Shown here: positions 37,210 to 45,959 of the stretch, in pieces | Layout of the letters: the number at the start of each line of letters is the position of its first letter | How positions within the stretch are numbered: position 1 is the stretch's first letter | NCBI GenBank assembly: GCA_030696695.1 | Contig: JAUYRP010000021.1 | Coordinates: 62,001 to 126,000, forward strand | Origin: Methylophilus sp. | GTDB lineage: Bacteria > Pseudomonadota > Gammaproteobacteria > Burkholderiales > Methylophilaceae | DNA: 64,000 bases | Reading direction: 5' to 3' | The notes under the pieces: generated by a model | What the model saw: the letters and a program-made list of their open reading frames with translations, nothing else | Databases searched by the model: none | What the model was told of the DNA's origin: nothing | Made by a program: the position numbers and the translations under genes

Positions 37210-39489
37210 TTAGAACATCATCTCAGCAGTAAACATGGCTGAACGTGGCATGCCTAAACGCACACGACCACCTCCATTGTTCAATGTTTCAATGTATTCC
37301 TTATCAAAAATATTGTACATATTCAGACGCAGATTAAGATTCTTGTTCACAGCATATGCCAACATCGCATCAGCAACTACATATGAAGGAATCTCTGGCA
37401 TATTGGTAGTGGCCGCATTTTCTGTCGTAACCAAACGTTTTTGGTCACCCATATAACGTGCCCCACCACCGATTGTAAAGTTGCTGAACTGGTATTGTGT
37501 CCACAAGGTAGCACTATAGTCTGGCGTCCAGCGCACCGCTGTGGTATCTAAGCCCACGTTACTTTGCTGATCTAACGCTTTTGCATTTAGCTTGGTGACA
37601 CCAGCTGATAGCTGCCAATGCTCCGTCAACTGTCCAATAGCCAGCAACTCAACACCCGTTACACGCGTTTTACCAATTTGCGCAGGTTGTAACATATCGT
37701 CAAACGAGGTTTGCTTGTCATTTTCCGTCCTGAATATTGCTGCCGTTACGTTAAGTTGATTGTCTAGGAGATCCCATTTTGTACCGATTTCAATGTTGTC
37801 GGTTTTTTGAGGGTCAAGCGCACCATTGTTTTGGTTATTTGCAGTAGACGTTAACGCAAAATTTGCGCTGCCCGGTGGCGTGTAAGAAGTAGCATAAGAT
37901 GCATAAATACTGCCGTTTTGGGCTGGCTTAAACAACACACCTGTTTTCCAACTCAACAAATTATCAGAAGCACTTCCACCTGATGGCGCGATTGATCCCA
38001 CAGCATACCCTGGAAATTGCGCTTGATTGGCCACCGTCACAATCGTGCCTGCAGTTGTTTTAGTGTTGTAATGCTCATAACGTAAGCCAGCGTTGACTTG
38101 CCATTGATCATTTAAATCGATGGTATCAAACGCATAGATGGCAGCAGTAGTGGTCTTGCCATCTGTAGTCAGCCCTGGGATCGCATATGGAATACCTAAT
38201 ACTGCATTCGAGTCTGGGTTATAAAGGTTAGCGACTGGATTACTAATGGCGGTATACGTAACACCATTGACAGTTTGCGCAGCAGTACCAAACCCTTTGC
38301 TTTTTTGGCTTTCGTAAATAAACTCCAAACCACCGACAAATGAATTTTTGAAGCCGCCAAGATCAAAGATGCTATTCAGGCTAGTTTGATTCACGAGAAT
38401 CTCGTCATCTCTGTCAATCCGTTGACGAGAGCGATTCACCGTCCAAGTGGCAGGGTCAGCACTAGGTGCTACTAATCCAGTGGCGCCCGTATTCATACCT
38501 GTAGTCACGCGGTCAACATTGGTTCTGCCGTAACGCGAAATATTACGAACCGTGCTATTAGCGGTTAAATCATGTTCAAATTTGGCAGTTACCATATCCG
38601 CATTGACTTTTTCATAATCGTTGTCGCTACCGTAAAAATTCTCACGATCCACTTTGCGTCCAGCGTTTAAATTGGCATTGGTGTTATAAAAGCCTTTCAG
38701 ACCAATGGTGGGAATACCGCCATCTGGCGTATTGTCTTGACGTACGTGTTGTGAGTACAAGTAAAAGCGTGTATCGGTCCCTAAGCCGAAACCAATCGAA
38801 GGTGCAATTGAGAAGTTTTGATTATCCACTTCGTCACGTTTGTCTACATTGCCATCAAAACCTAAGGCATTGATGCGCAAAGCTGTTGTATCCCCAATTT
38901 TTTGGTTTACATCAATCGTGCCGCGTTTTTTATCTGCGGTGCCGTAGCCAATAGTTGCAAAATTACTGTCGGTTAAACTTGGTAGCTTGCTAATCAAGTT
39001 GATATAGCCAGATGCTGAACCACGGCCAATATCGGCGCCAGCCGGGCCTTTGACCACTTCAATTTGCTCCAGGTTGTAGACATCACGCGTTACCGCGCCA
39101 AGGTCACGAATACCATCTAAAAACAGTTGGTTAGAAGCATTAAACCCGCGCATAGAGAATGTATCTCCTGCTGAAGTGTTACCATTCTCTCCCAATTGAA
39201 TTGTGATACCTGGCGTATTTCGCAAAGCATCCGTCAATGAAAAGACACCTTGCTCGCGCAATAATTCTTTTTTGATGACTTGCACCGTTTGCGTTGTATC
39301 AATCAATGGTTTAGTGAATTTTTGACTAGCGGATTGATCCGCTTTAAATGGCACCTCTTTGGCAGACTGCACGCTGACTTCTGGTAACTCTGAGACTTCA
39401 TCGGCAGCACTAGCTGCGATAGAAAATGTGGCGGCAACCATTGCTGCAATGTGCGCAGAACTGTGTTTACGACTACGAATATGACGCAT
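37210..39489 (-). CDS. TonB-dependent catecholate siderophore receptor, Fiu-like
   Basis: This 759-aa outer-membrane receptor has a signal peptide (cleavage near ASA/AD, residue 28), a TonB-box region (ELPEVSVQS), a plug domain (TQTVQVIKKELLREQG, DALRNTPGITIQLGENGN, QIEVVKGPAGADIGRGS) and a 22-strand barrel ending FTAEMMF with the C-terminal phenylalanine. The Fiu assignment rests on overall character and on the neighbouring piuC (E. coli fiu-ybiX). A leader element shared with the receptor at 45959-48049 lies just upstream, and the nearest Fur-like box is 290 bases away in the divergent intergenic region. Confidence 0.92.
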   Translation of the reverse strand: MRHIRSRKHSSAHIAAMVAATFSIAASAADEVSELPEVSVQSAKEVPFKADQSASQKFTKPLIDTTQTVQVIKKELLREQGVFSLTDALRNTPGITIQLGENGNTSAGDTFSMRGFNASNQLFLDGIRDLGAVTRDVYNLEQIEVVKGPAGADIGRGSASGYINLISKLPSLTDSNFATIGYGTADKKRGTIDVNQKIGDTTALRINALGFDGNVDKRDEVDNQNFSIAPSIGFGLGTDTRFYLYSQHVRQDNTPDGGIPTIGLKGFYNTNANLNAGRKVDRENFYGSDNDYEKVNADMVTAKFEHDLTANSTVRNISRYGRTNVDRVTTGMNTGATGLVAPSADPATWTVNRSRQRIDRDDEILVNQTSLNSIFDLGGFKNSFVGGLEFIYESQKSKGFGTAAQTVNGVTYTAISNPVANLYNPDSNAVLGIPYAIPGLTTDGKTTTAAIYAFDTIDLNDQWQVNAGLRYEHYNTKTTAGTIVTVANQAQFPGYAVGSIAPSGGSASDNLLSWKTGVLFKPAQNGSIYASYATSYTPPGSANFALTSTANNQNNGALDPQKTDNIEIGTKWDLLDNQLNVTAAIFRTENDKQTSFDDMLQPAQIGKTRVTGVELLAIGQLTEHWQLSAGVTKLNAKALDQQSNVGLDTTAVRWTPDYSATLWTQYQFSNFTIGGGARYMGDQKRLVTTENAATTNMPEIPSYVVADAMLAYAVNKNLNLRLNMYNIFDKEYIETLNNGGGRVRLGMPRSAMFTAEMMF

Positions 39490-39515
39490 GGATCTTTCCT
39501 CTATTTTAATTATTT

Positions 39516-39550
39516 CTGGCTGGCTAGAGGTAGAACCGTTGGCTGGCTTG
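39516..39550 (-). promoter_or_regulatory. Conserved leader element before TonB receptor (copy 1)
   Basis: On the plus strand GCTGGCTAGAGG (from 39519) and CGTTGGCTGGCTT (from 39537) enclose a short spacer. The same two blocks occur at almost the same distance from the start of the second receptor gene (48076-48110). In the mRNA they read AGCCAACG and TAGCCAGC and sit about 29 bases before the AUG. TGGCTGGCT also repeats within this copy. Confidence 0.6.
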
Positions 39551-39778
39551 AAGTGGTTTACTAAAGTGATATTACATTTTTCTATATATTTTTAAGCGAC
39601 TTCTCAATGTGTGGCAATATTGATTGTCACATCACATAGCACTATACGTCTGTTGCTTGGCAGTCCTACAACGCTGTTGAAAATTACATTTACACAACTT
39701 TACAGGCAAAGCGTAGACATCTGCACAAGCTAAGCGTTATGTGGGTATAAGCTGTTAACGCTTCATCAAATATTCACA

Positions 39779-39797
39779 AATGATAATCGTTCTCATT
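39779..39797 (+). promoter_or_regulatory. Fur box upstream of tolC-macAB
   Basis: AATGATAATCGTTCTCATT has arms that are reverse complements at 7 of 9 positions around a central C. It ends 43 bases before the tolC start and could also influence the divergent receptor gene. Confidence 0.75.
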
Positions 39798-39840
39798 TGT
39801 ATTTGCAATCTTTTTACTATATATTTCGTCTCTTTTCCGC

Positions 39841-41343
39841 ATGCTTTCATTAGGAACACGTTTGATTCGCTTTTTATACAACAACAATACACTTGCGCAA
39901 GCCAAGCGAGTGGCTACGCATTGCGTTATCGCTGGCCTTGTAATGGGCATTAGCCACCATAGTTTTGCAGAGGAATCAATTTGGTACAAATCGGGTGACC
40001 CGCTCAATACGCAGATAGATACCTTGCCAAAAGTGCCTACGGAGTATATGGGGCAAGCAACACCTTGTGCGCCACTCGATTTAGACCATCCATTAACGCT
40101 AGCTGAAGTTGCTGACAGTAGCTTGTGCAACAATCCGCAAACACAAGAGTTGTGGGCAAGCACCCGTGCACAAGCCGCACAACTTGGTATTGCCAAATCG
40201 GCTTACTTGCCTTCAGTGAACAATTCCATCTCCACTAATGGCAATGTTGGCAGGCCAGAATCGGATAGCAGGAGCAACCCCTATTTCAATTTAAGTAACA
40301 ATATTGCTGCCAGTTATTTGCTTTATGATTTTGGGAACAGAAACGCGACACTGGAAAACGCCCGCCAACTGCTATTAGCGGCTAGTGCCAGCCAAAACAG
40401 TACGATCCAAACGGTGCTGCTTTCTGCCACCACTGCTTATTATCAAGTGCAAGCAAATTTGGCCGCGCTTGATGCGGCCAAACAAGCCGAGACTGCAAGT
40501 TTGGAAAGCTTTAAGGCTGCAGAAGCTCGCTATAAAGCGGGAGTTGCCACACCAGCAGATAAGCTGCAAGCACAAACGGCTTACGCGCAACTCACGCTCA
40601 CTCGCATTACCAGTGAAGGTAATTTGCAAATTGCCTATGGCAATTTAGCTAACGTCATGGGCTTGTCTGCGAATCAAAAAATTACGCTAGAAGCGACTCG
40701 TTACCAAACACCACCCAATATTTTAGAGAATGTGAACAGCCTGATTACGCAAGCGGGTGCGCGCAGACCAGATTTAATTGCCAGTGAAGCACAGTTGAAA
40801 GCAGCCCAAGCCAGCATAGACGCCAACAAAGCGGCGGCCAAGCCTACCATCTCTGTGGGTTTATCTAACCAATGGCAAGATGGCAACAGTCTATCTTCGA
40901 GCAACAACTCCACCTTGGGTTTAACTGTTTCTATTCCATTATTTGCGGGTTACGCACCCAGCTACCGCATTCGTGCTGCAGAAGCACAAGCTGATTTGCG
41001 TGCTGCACAACGCGACCGTTTGAAATTGCAAATCTCATTGGATGTATGGAGTGCGTATCAAAACCTACGCACTGCCATAGAATCAGTCACCGCCAGCCAA
41101 GTGCTGGTGCAAAGCGCAGAAGAATCCTATCGCTTAAATCTTGGTCGGTATAAAGCTGGCTTAAGCAATATTATTGATACATTGAATGCGCAAACTGCCC
41201 TTGCCAGCGCCCAACAGCAGAAGATACAAGCATCACTCAACGCCAATATTGCACGCGCCACGCTGGCTCAGGCGATGGGGGCGTTGGATAGTGCGATGAT
41301 TCAATCATTCCCAACGACTAACTTAACTGAACTATCCCCATAA
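39841..41343 (+). CDS. TolC-family outer membrane efflux protein
   Basis: This 500-aa protein has a signal peptide (likely cut after SFA, residue 43) and a TolC fold: two repeats of long helices rich in A, Q and S (TTAYYQVQANLAALDAAKQAE and AYQNLRTAIES), each with the RYKAGVATPADKL and RYKAGLSNIIDTL turn. It is the outer-membrane duct for the MacA-MacB pump encoded next. A Fur-like box lies immediately upstream. Confidence 0.92.
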   Translation: MLSLGTRLIRFLYNNNTLAQAKRVATHCVIAGLVMGISHHSFAEESIWYKSGDPLNTQIDTLPKVPTEYMGQATPCAPLDLDHPLTLAEVADSSLCNNPQTQELWASTRAQAAQLGIAKSAYLPSVNNSISTNGNVGRPESDSRSNPYFNLSNNIAASYLLYDFGNRNATLENARQLLLAASASQNSTIQTVLLSATTAYYQVQANLAALDAAKQAETASLESFKAAEARYKAGVATPADKLQAQTAYAQLTLTRITSEGNLQIAYGNLANVMGLSANQKITLEATRYQTPPNILENVNSLITQAGARRPDLIASEAQLKAAQASIDANKAAAKPTISVGLSNQWQDGNSLSSSNNSTLGLTVSIPLFAGYAPSYRIRAAEAQADLRAAQRDRLKLQISLDVWSAYQNLRTAIESVTASQVLVQSAEESYRLNLGRYKAGLSNIIDTLNAQTALASAQQQKIQASLNANIARATLAQAMGALDSAMIQSFPTTNLTELSP

Positions 41344-41373
41344 ATACCCATTACTTTGATCCATTAAGCCTTT

Positions 41374-42594
41374 ATGAAAATAATTAAAAAACTCATCTAT
41401 GTCGTCATCTTCGCTGCTATAGCGGCTGGCGCCTATTACTACTATCAACAATCGCACCAATTGAAGCCAGAAGATATTTACAGGCTGGACGAAATCACGC
41501 AAGGCGATATCGAGCAGACAGTCTCCGCCAACGGCACACTGAACCCAGTGATTTTGGTGAGTGTGGGTACACAAATTTCAGGCATCGTCAAAAAACTGTA
41601 TGTGGACTTTAACGATAGCGTAGAAAAGGATCAAATTTTGCTGGAGCTTGATAGTGCATTATTCACAGCACAAATTACACAATCGCTTAATAGCGTTCGC
41701 AATCACCAAGCATCGTTAGATTTGGCCATTGCAAATGAAAAGCGTATACGTGAGCTTTACGCACGAGAGTATGTTTCTGCGCAAGAACTTGATACTGCAG
41801 TACAAGTGCTGAAATCTGCTAAAGCACAATTAGATAGCGCGCGCGGCTTATTGGCTCGCGACCAAACCAATTTGGACTTCACCATTATTCGCTCCCCCGT
41901 TTCAGGCATTGTGGTGAATCGCGTAGTCGATGTTGGACAAACAGTTGCGGCTAGTTTTCAAACCCCTACCCTCATTCAAATTGCGCAAGATTTAGCAAAA
42001 ATGCAGATTGATACTAGCTTTGCCGAGGCCGACATTGGCAAGATAAAAGATGGTCAAACCGTCAAATTTAATGTCGATGCTTTTCCAAACCGCAACTTTG
42101 AAGGTGTAGTGAAGCAAGTACGTTTAAACTCGACCAACACCTCTAATGTCGTCACCTACAACGTGGTGGTGTCTGTCGACAATAGCGATTTAACTTTGCT
42201 ACCAGGCATGACGGCTTATGTAAACATTGCAGTGGCCAAGGCTGAGCAATCACTGTTGGTACCTAACGCTGCATTACGCTACAAACCAACCGTCAATGAA
42301 GAAGAAAACATATCTGACGACAAAAAACCTATGGCTGGAAACAGCAATGGCAGAAGAAACAATGGCGATAGAAAAAGAGTGAAATCGGACAACTTAACTG
42401 CTGGCAAAATTTATGTGCTCAGAGCAGGAAAACCAACGCTCATTAGAGTCAATGTGGGCATTACCGATGGCAGATCTACCGCCATCACATCACCAGACTT
42501 AGTAGTGGGTGACAAAGTGATTGTGGGTGAGTTACAAGCCAATGGTCAAGCCCAAGCCGGTGGTCGCAACATGCGTACACCAAGAATGTTCTAG
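41374..42594 (+). CDS. macA: MacA-like periplasmic adaptor (HlyD/RND-type membrane fusion protein)
   Basis: This 406-aa adaptor links MacB to TolC. It has an N-terminal anchor helix (about 6-24), a lipoyl half motif (QTVSANGTLNPVILVSVG, GIVKKLYVDFNDSVEKDQIL), a coiled-coil hairpin (about 90-160), the second lipoyl half (IRSPVSGIVVNRVVDVGQTV) and a beta-barrel. A hydrophilic insert (about 305-350: N, R, K, D-rich) is near the C-terminus, not usual for E. coli MacA. It begins 30 bases after the TolC-type gene. Confidence 0.93.
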   Translation: MKIIKKLIYVVIFAAIAAGAYYYYQQSHQLKPEDIYRLDEITQGDIEQTVSANGTLNPVILVSVGTQISGIVKKLYVDFNDSVEKDQILLELDSALFTAQITQSLNSVRNHQASLDLAIANEKRIRELYAREYVSAQELDTAVQVLKSAKAQLDSARGLLARDQTNLDFTIIRSPVSGIVVNRVVDVGQTVAASFQTPTLIQIAQDLAKMQIDTSFAEADIGKIKDGQTVKFNVDAFPNRNFEGVVKQVRLNSTNTSNVVTYNVVVSVDNSDLTLLPGMTAYVNIAVAKAEQSLLVPNAALRYKPTVNEEENISDDKKPMAGNSNGRRNNGDRKRVKSDNLTAGKIYVLRAGKPTLIRVNVGITDGRSTAITSPDLVVGDKVIVGELQANGQAQAGGRNMRTPRMF

Positions 42595-42609
42595 GCTGGC
42601 TGAATCAAC

Positions 42610-43338
42610 ATGCAAACAAGCGTAATAGAAGTCAGTCATCTCTATAAAGATTACCAAACTGCGGCTGGGCCATTCCCAGTATTGAAAGATGTTAACCTCA
42701 GGATTGATAGTGGCGATTACGTCGCCATCATGGGACCGTCTGGTTCTGGAAAATCGACCTTTATGAATATTTTGGGTTGCTTGGATAAACCAAGCAAAGG
42801 GCAATATGTGTTGGATGGTCACCCAGTAGCTAATATGGAAGACAACGCAGTAGCAGGTGTGCGCAACAAAACCATTGGCTTTGTATTTCAGGGCTTCAAT
42901 CTACTCTCACGCTCTAGCTTGCTCGATAATGTAGCGTTGCCATTGGTCTATTCTGGTATCGACAAAGTTGAACGCCACCAACGCGCAAAAGTGCTGTTAG
43001 AGAAAGTTGGCTTAGGCAAACATATTCATTCTCGCCCCAATCAAATCTCTGGTGGTCAGCAACAACGTGTAGCCATTGCGCGTGCATTGGTCAACAACCC
43101 TAGATTAATTTTGGCCGACGAACCAACAGGTAACTTGGATAGCGTGACCAGTGAGGAAATCATGGCGTTATTTGGTGACCTCAATCAAGAAGGCATCACC
43201 ATTGTGTTAGTCACCCATGAAACAGATATTGCCGAACATGCCAAACGCCAAGTGCGATTTTTAGACGGAAAAATTGTGCAAGATACCGCTAGTGGTGCAG
43301 CCAATTCTTCAGACATACAGGAGACGCATCATGTTTAG
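42610..43338 (+). CDS. MacB-type ABC transporter, ATP-binding protein
   Basis: This 242-aa ATPase has Walker [10 protein letters not shown] (about 39-47), Q-loop FVFQGFNLL, signature [15 protein letters not shown] and Walker [13 protein letters not shown]. In E. coli MacB the ATPase is fused to the membrane domain; here the two are separate genes with an 8-base overlap (ATGTTTAG). It starts 15 bases after macA. Confidence 0.95.
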   Translation: MQTSVIEVSHLYKDYQTAAGPFPVLKDVNLRIDSGDYVAIMGPSGSGKSTFMNILGCLDKPSKGQYVLDGHPVANMEDNAVAGVRNKTIGFVFQGFNLLSRSSLLDNVALPLVYSGIDKVERHQRAKVLLEKVGLGKHIHSRPNQISGGQQQRVAIARALVNNPRLILADEPTGNLDSVTSEEIMALFGDLNQEGITIVLVTHETDIAEHAKRQVRFLDGKIVQDTASGAANSSDIQETHHV

Positions 43339-44554
43339 TGCAATGCTTGGTGAAGCTTGGCACGCTATGGGTGCTAATCGTCTGCGTACTTTTTTAACCA
43401 TGTTGGGCATGGTGATTGGCGTAGGCGCAGTAGTGCTGATGATGGCGATTGGCCAAGGCGCTGAAGCTTCAGTCAAGCGCTCAATCAACGCGATGGGAAG
43501 CAATCTGTTTGTGGTGCTATCAGGGCCACCGAACATGGGTGGCGCTCGCTCTGCCACGGGCAATGCACCCTCTCTTAATGTGAGAGATGCTGATGCGATT
43601 ACTGAATTGGATGGCGTGCTTGCAGTGGCCGCGGTGACCATGGGGAAAGCGCAAATTGTATTTGGTAGCAATAACTGGAACACCGATATTATTGGCACAA
43701 CGCCAGGCTATTTTGATGTGCGCTCATGGGACCTTAGCGATGGCTATACCTTTAGCGACTCTGATATTCGCTCTGCCACCCGTGTAGCATTGATTGGTAA
43801 AACCGTGGCAGACAATATTTTTGGCGAAGACATCAATCCCATAGGTAAAACCATACGTATCCAACAAAGCCCTTTTGTAGTGCTGGGCGTACTTAATAGC
43901 AAAGGTCAAACATTGGATGGTCGCGATCAAGACGACACGATTATTGTGCCTCTGACCACTGCGCAACGTAAGCTATTTGGCAACCAACTGCCCGGTAGCG
44001 TGCGCCAAATCATTGTACAAGCAGAATCAGACAAAGCCATGGCCATGGTGGAAGAAGGATTGAATGGCCTGCTCAATCAGCGCCACAATATTCGCGAAGG
44101 TGCAGACAGCGATTTTTCTGTGCGCAACCTCACCGCAATTGCCAATTCTGCCGCTGAAACCACGCGCACCATGTCACTGTTATTGGGTGCAATTGCTTCT
44201 GTGTCTTTACTGGTAGGCGGCATTGGCATTATGAACATTATGCTGGTCTCAGTCACAGAGCGTACCCGCGAGATTGGCATACGCATGGCGATTGGCGCAA
44301 GGCAGCGTGATATCTTATTGCAATTTTTACTCGAGGCTATTGTGATATCTATTGTTGGCTGCCTGATTGGCATTGGCATCGGCGTGGCTGGCGCAATTTT
44401 GGTAAGCACGTTTACACAAGCTGAAGTCATTATCTCGACCGATTCTATGCTGATTGCATTTAGTGTTGCCGCGAGCATCGGCGTGTTCTTTGGCTTTTAC
44501 CCTGCGCGCAAGGCAGCCAAACTTAACCCGATAGATGCATTACGGTATCAATGA
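43331..44554 (+). CDS. macB: MacB-type ABC transporter permease
   Basis: This 407-aa permease has four helices: one at about 20-42 (TFLTMLGMVIGVGAVVLM), a MacB periplasmic core domain (about 50-270), and three C-terminal helices with GGIGIMNIMLVSVTERTREIGIRMA (in parts), the FtsX motif, ending RKAAKLNPIDALRYQ. The chosen ATG overlaps the ATPase stop and has AGGAG eight bases upstream; the frame begins 57 bases earlier within the ATPase gene. Its substrate is unknown; Fur-type control suggests a siderophore or iron-linked ligand. Confidence 0.94.
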   Translation: MFSAMLGEAWHAMGANRLRTFLTMLGMVIGVGAVVLMMAIGQGAEASVKRSINAMGSNLFVVLSGPPNMGGARSATGNAPSLNVRDADAITELDGVLAVAAVTMGKAQIVFGSNNWNTDIIGTTPGYFDVRSWDLSDGYTFSDSDIRSATRVALIGKTVADNIFGEDINPIGKTIRIQQSPFVVLGVLNSKGQTLDGRDQDDTIIVPLTTAQRKLFGNQLPGSVRQIIVQAESDKAMAMVEEGLNGLLNQRHNIREGADSDFSVRNLTAIANSAAETTRTMSLLLGAIASVSLLVGGIGIMNIMLVSVTERTREIGIRMAIGARQRDILLQFLLEAIVISIVGCLIGIGIGVAGAILVSTFTQAEVIISTDSMLIAFSVAASIGVFFGFYPARKAAKLNPIDALRYQ

Positions 44555-44672
44555 TATAGACCGATGACATAAACAAAACTCAGTTTTAATCTCCAAATTT
44601 TGCGGATATGTCATTTATTCTGCCTGTAATTAGCTAGGTGTATTTTTGTAAGCTCTAATTTACAATTCAGGG

Positions 44673-45959
44673 TTAAGCAATTTGGTGGGATTTGCTGTTA
44701 AGCCTGCCTAGTCGACGCTTATCAACCACTCTAGCATACTGCTTGCGGTACCAAATATAAACGCCTGTCACAGACAAAACGGCAACGACCAAACCCGTCA
44801 GAGAAATCAGCACCCTACCTGGCAAGCCTAAAATTCGGCCAGAATGCAGAGGAAACTGTGCCTGCACAAAGATATCCCCTGCCGTGCCCGACCAAGGTAA
44901 ACGCTCGCCAAGATAAGCCAACGTTTTCTGGTCATAGTAAAGCCGTTTATTCCCCGCACCTGCCACGCCATGGTCGGATTCTGGTGTGAAAAAACTGACA
45001 GCATAGAGTTGAAATCTTGAGCTTAAAAAAATCGAACCAGCAGGCTCTTTCCATTGCTTGTTTGCGGCTTGTTGCTTGGCCAATGCGAGCACACGTTCAA
45101 ATTCAATATGGCTTAAATCCACGGCATGTTTTGGAAGTGGTTTTCTTAAATCAAATGGGGTGGGTGTTGTAGTGGTAATTTGACTAAGCACAGGCAAAAA
45201 TACCTCGCGCCGCAAATTTAACGAAAACGCTGTAAAGGCGACAATAAACAACAAAAGCCACGTCCATAAACCAAAAGCCCGATGAATATCAAAGTTCAAC
45301 TTATAGGCGGTGCTTGGCCAACGGATTTTCCAAGCATGCGACCAGCGTTGCAGGAAGCTTTTTTTGTGGGACGATAGACTATACTGGTGATACGCTTTGG
45401 CGGCTCGCTTGTTTGGCAAGGTGAGATAAAAGCCAATAAAGGTATCCACCAACCAAATAATAGCAATGACGCCCAACAGCCAAATGCCCCAGCGGTCAAT
45501 ACCTGCAAATTCGGGGATATGCAAACTAAAATGGAGCCGATACAAAAACGATACAAAGTTTTCTTTGCTAAGTGGCCATACCGCCCCTCTGTCACGTTTA
45601 CCCAGTTCCTGCCCAGTATAAGGATTAAGAAACACCTCATTAAACCCTAAGACATAAGGCTCCTGAGTGGCAGGATTAAGGGTGGGTGCAACGCCCAACA
45701 TTACACTTTTACCCGCCTCCAAATGTAAGGGCACGGACACCACCTTGAGTTTAGGATAACGTTCTTCAACCTGTTGCACGAGTTGAAAAACAGGCAAGGC
45801 GGCACTTGATGAAGGCGCGACCGCCATCAAATGATCATTCAGCCAATCATCTAACTCATGGTCCCAAGAAATGACCGCGCCTGTCAGCCCAGTGATAAAT
45901 AGAAAGAGCGCGGTAAATAAGCCCAACCAGCGATGGACTGTAGTGAAAAAAACACGCAT
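44673..45959 (-). CDS. PepSY-domain membrane protein, probable ferric/siderophore reductase
   Basis: This 428-aa protein starts MRVFFTTVHRWLGLFTALFL with a membrane helix and ITGLTGAVISWDHELDDWL. It has more helices (around IWLLGVIAIIWLVDTFIGFYL, DIHRAFGLWTWLLLFIVAF and near the C-terminus SLTGLVVAVLSVTGVYIWY) and large periplasmic PepSY regions. Histidines in TVHRW, RLHFSLH and NFDIHRAF sit in the positions of haem ligands in this family. The longer frame to 46088 is rejected: the ATG here shares TAATG with the receptor stop, so it is co-translated with it. The FoxB-like role (reduction of ferric siderophore) is inferred. Confidence 0.9.
   Translation of the reverse strand: MRVFFTTVHRWLGLFTALFLFITGLTGAVISWDHELDDWLNDHLMAVAPSSSAALPVFQLVQQVEERYPKLKVVSVPLHLEAGKSVMLGVAPTLNPATQEPYVLGFNEVFLNPYTGQELGKRDRGAVWPLSKENFVSFLYRLHFSLHIPEFAGIDRWGIWLLGVIAIIWLVDTFIGFYLTLPNKRAAKAYHQYSLSSHKKSFLQRWSHAWKIRWPSTAYKLNFDIHRAFGLWTWLLLFIVAFTAFSLNLRREVFLPVLSQITTTTPTPFDLRKPLPKHAVDLSHIEFERVLALAKQQAANKQWKEPAGSIFLSSRFQLYAVSFFTPESDHGVAGAGNKRLYYDQKTLAYLGERLPWSGTAGDIFVQAQFPLHSGRILGLPGRVLISLTGLVVAVLSVTGVYIWYRKQYARVVDKRRLGRLNSKSHQIA

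Larger units (their letters stand above)
39490..39840. other. 351-base divergent intergenic region (receptor / tolC)
   Basis: No gene of convincing length. It holds the receptor leader element at 39516-39550 and a Fur-like box at 39779-39797. The middle is AT-rich and may carry promoters for both directions; I could not fix -35/-10 elements with confidence. Confidence 0.6.
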
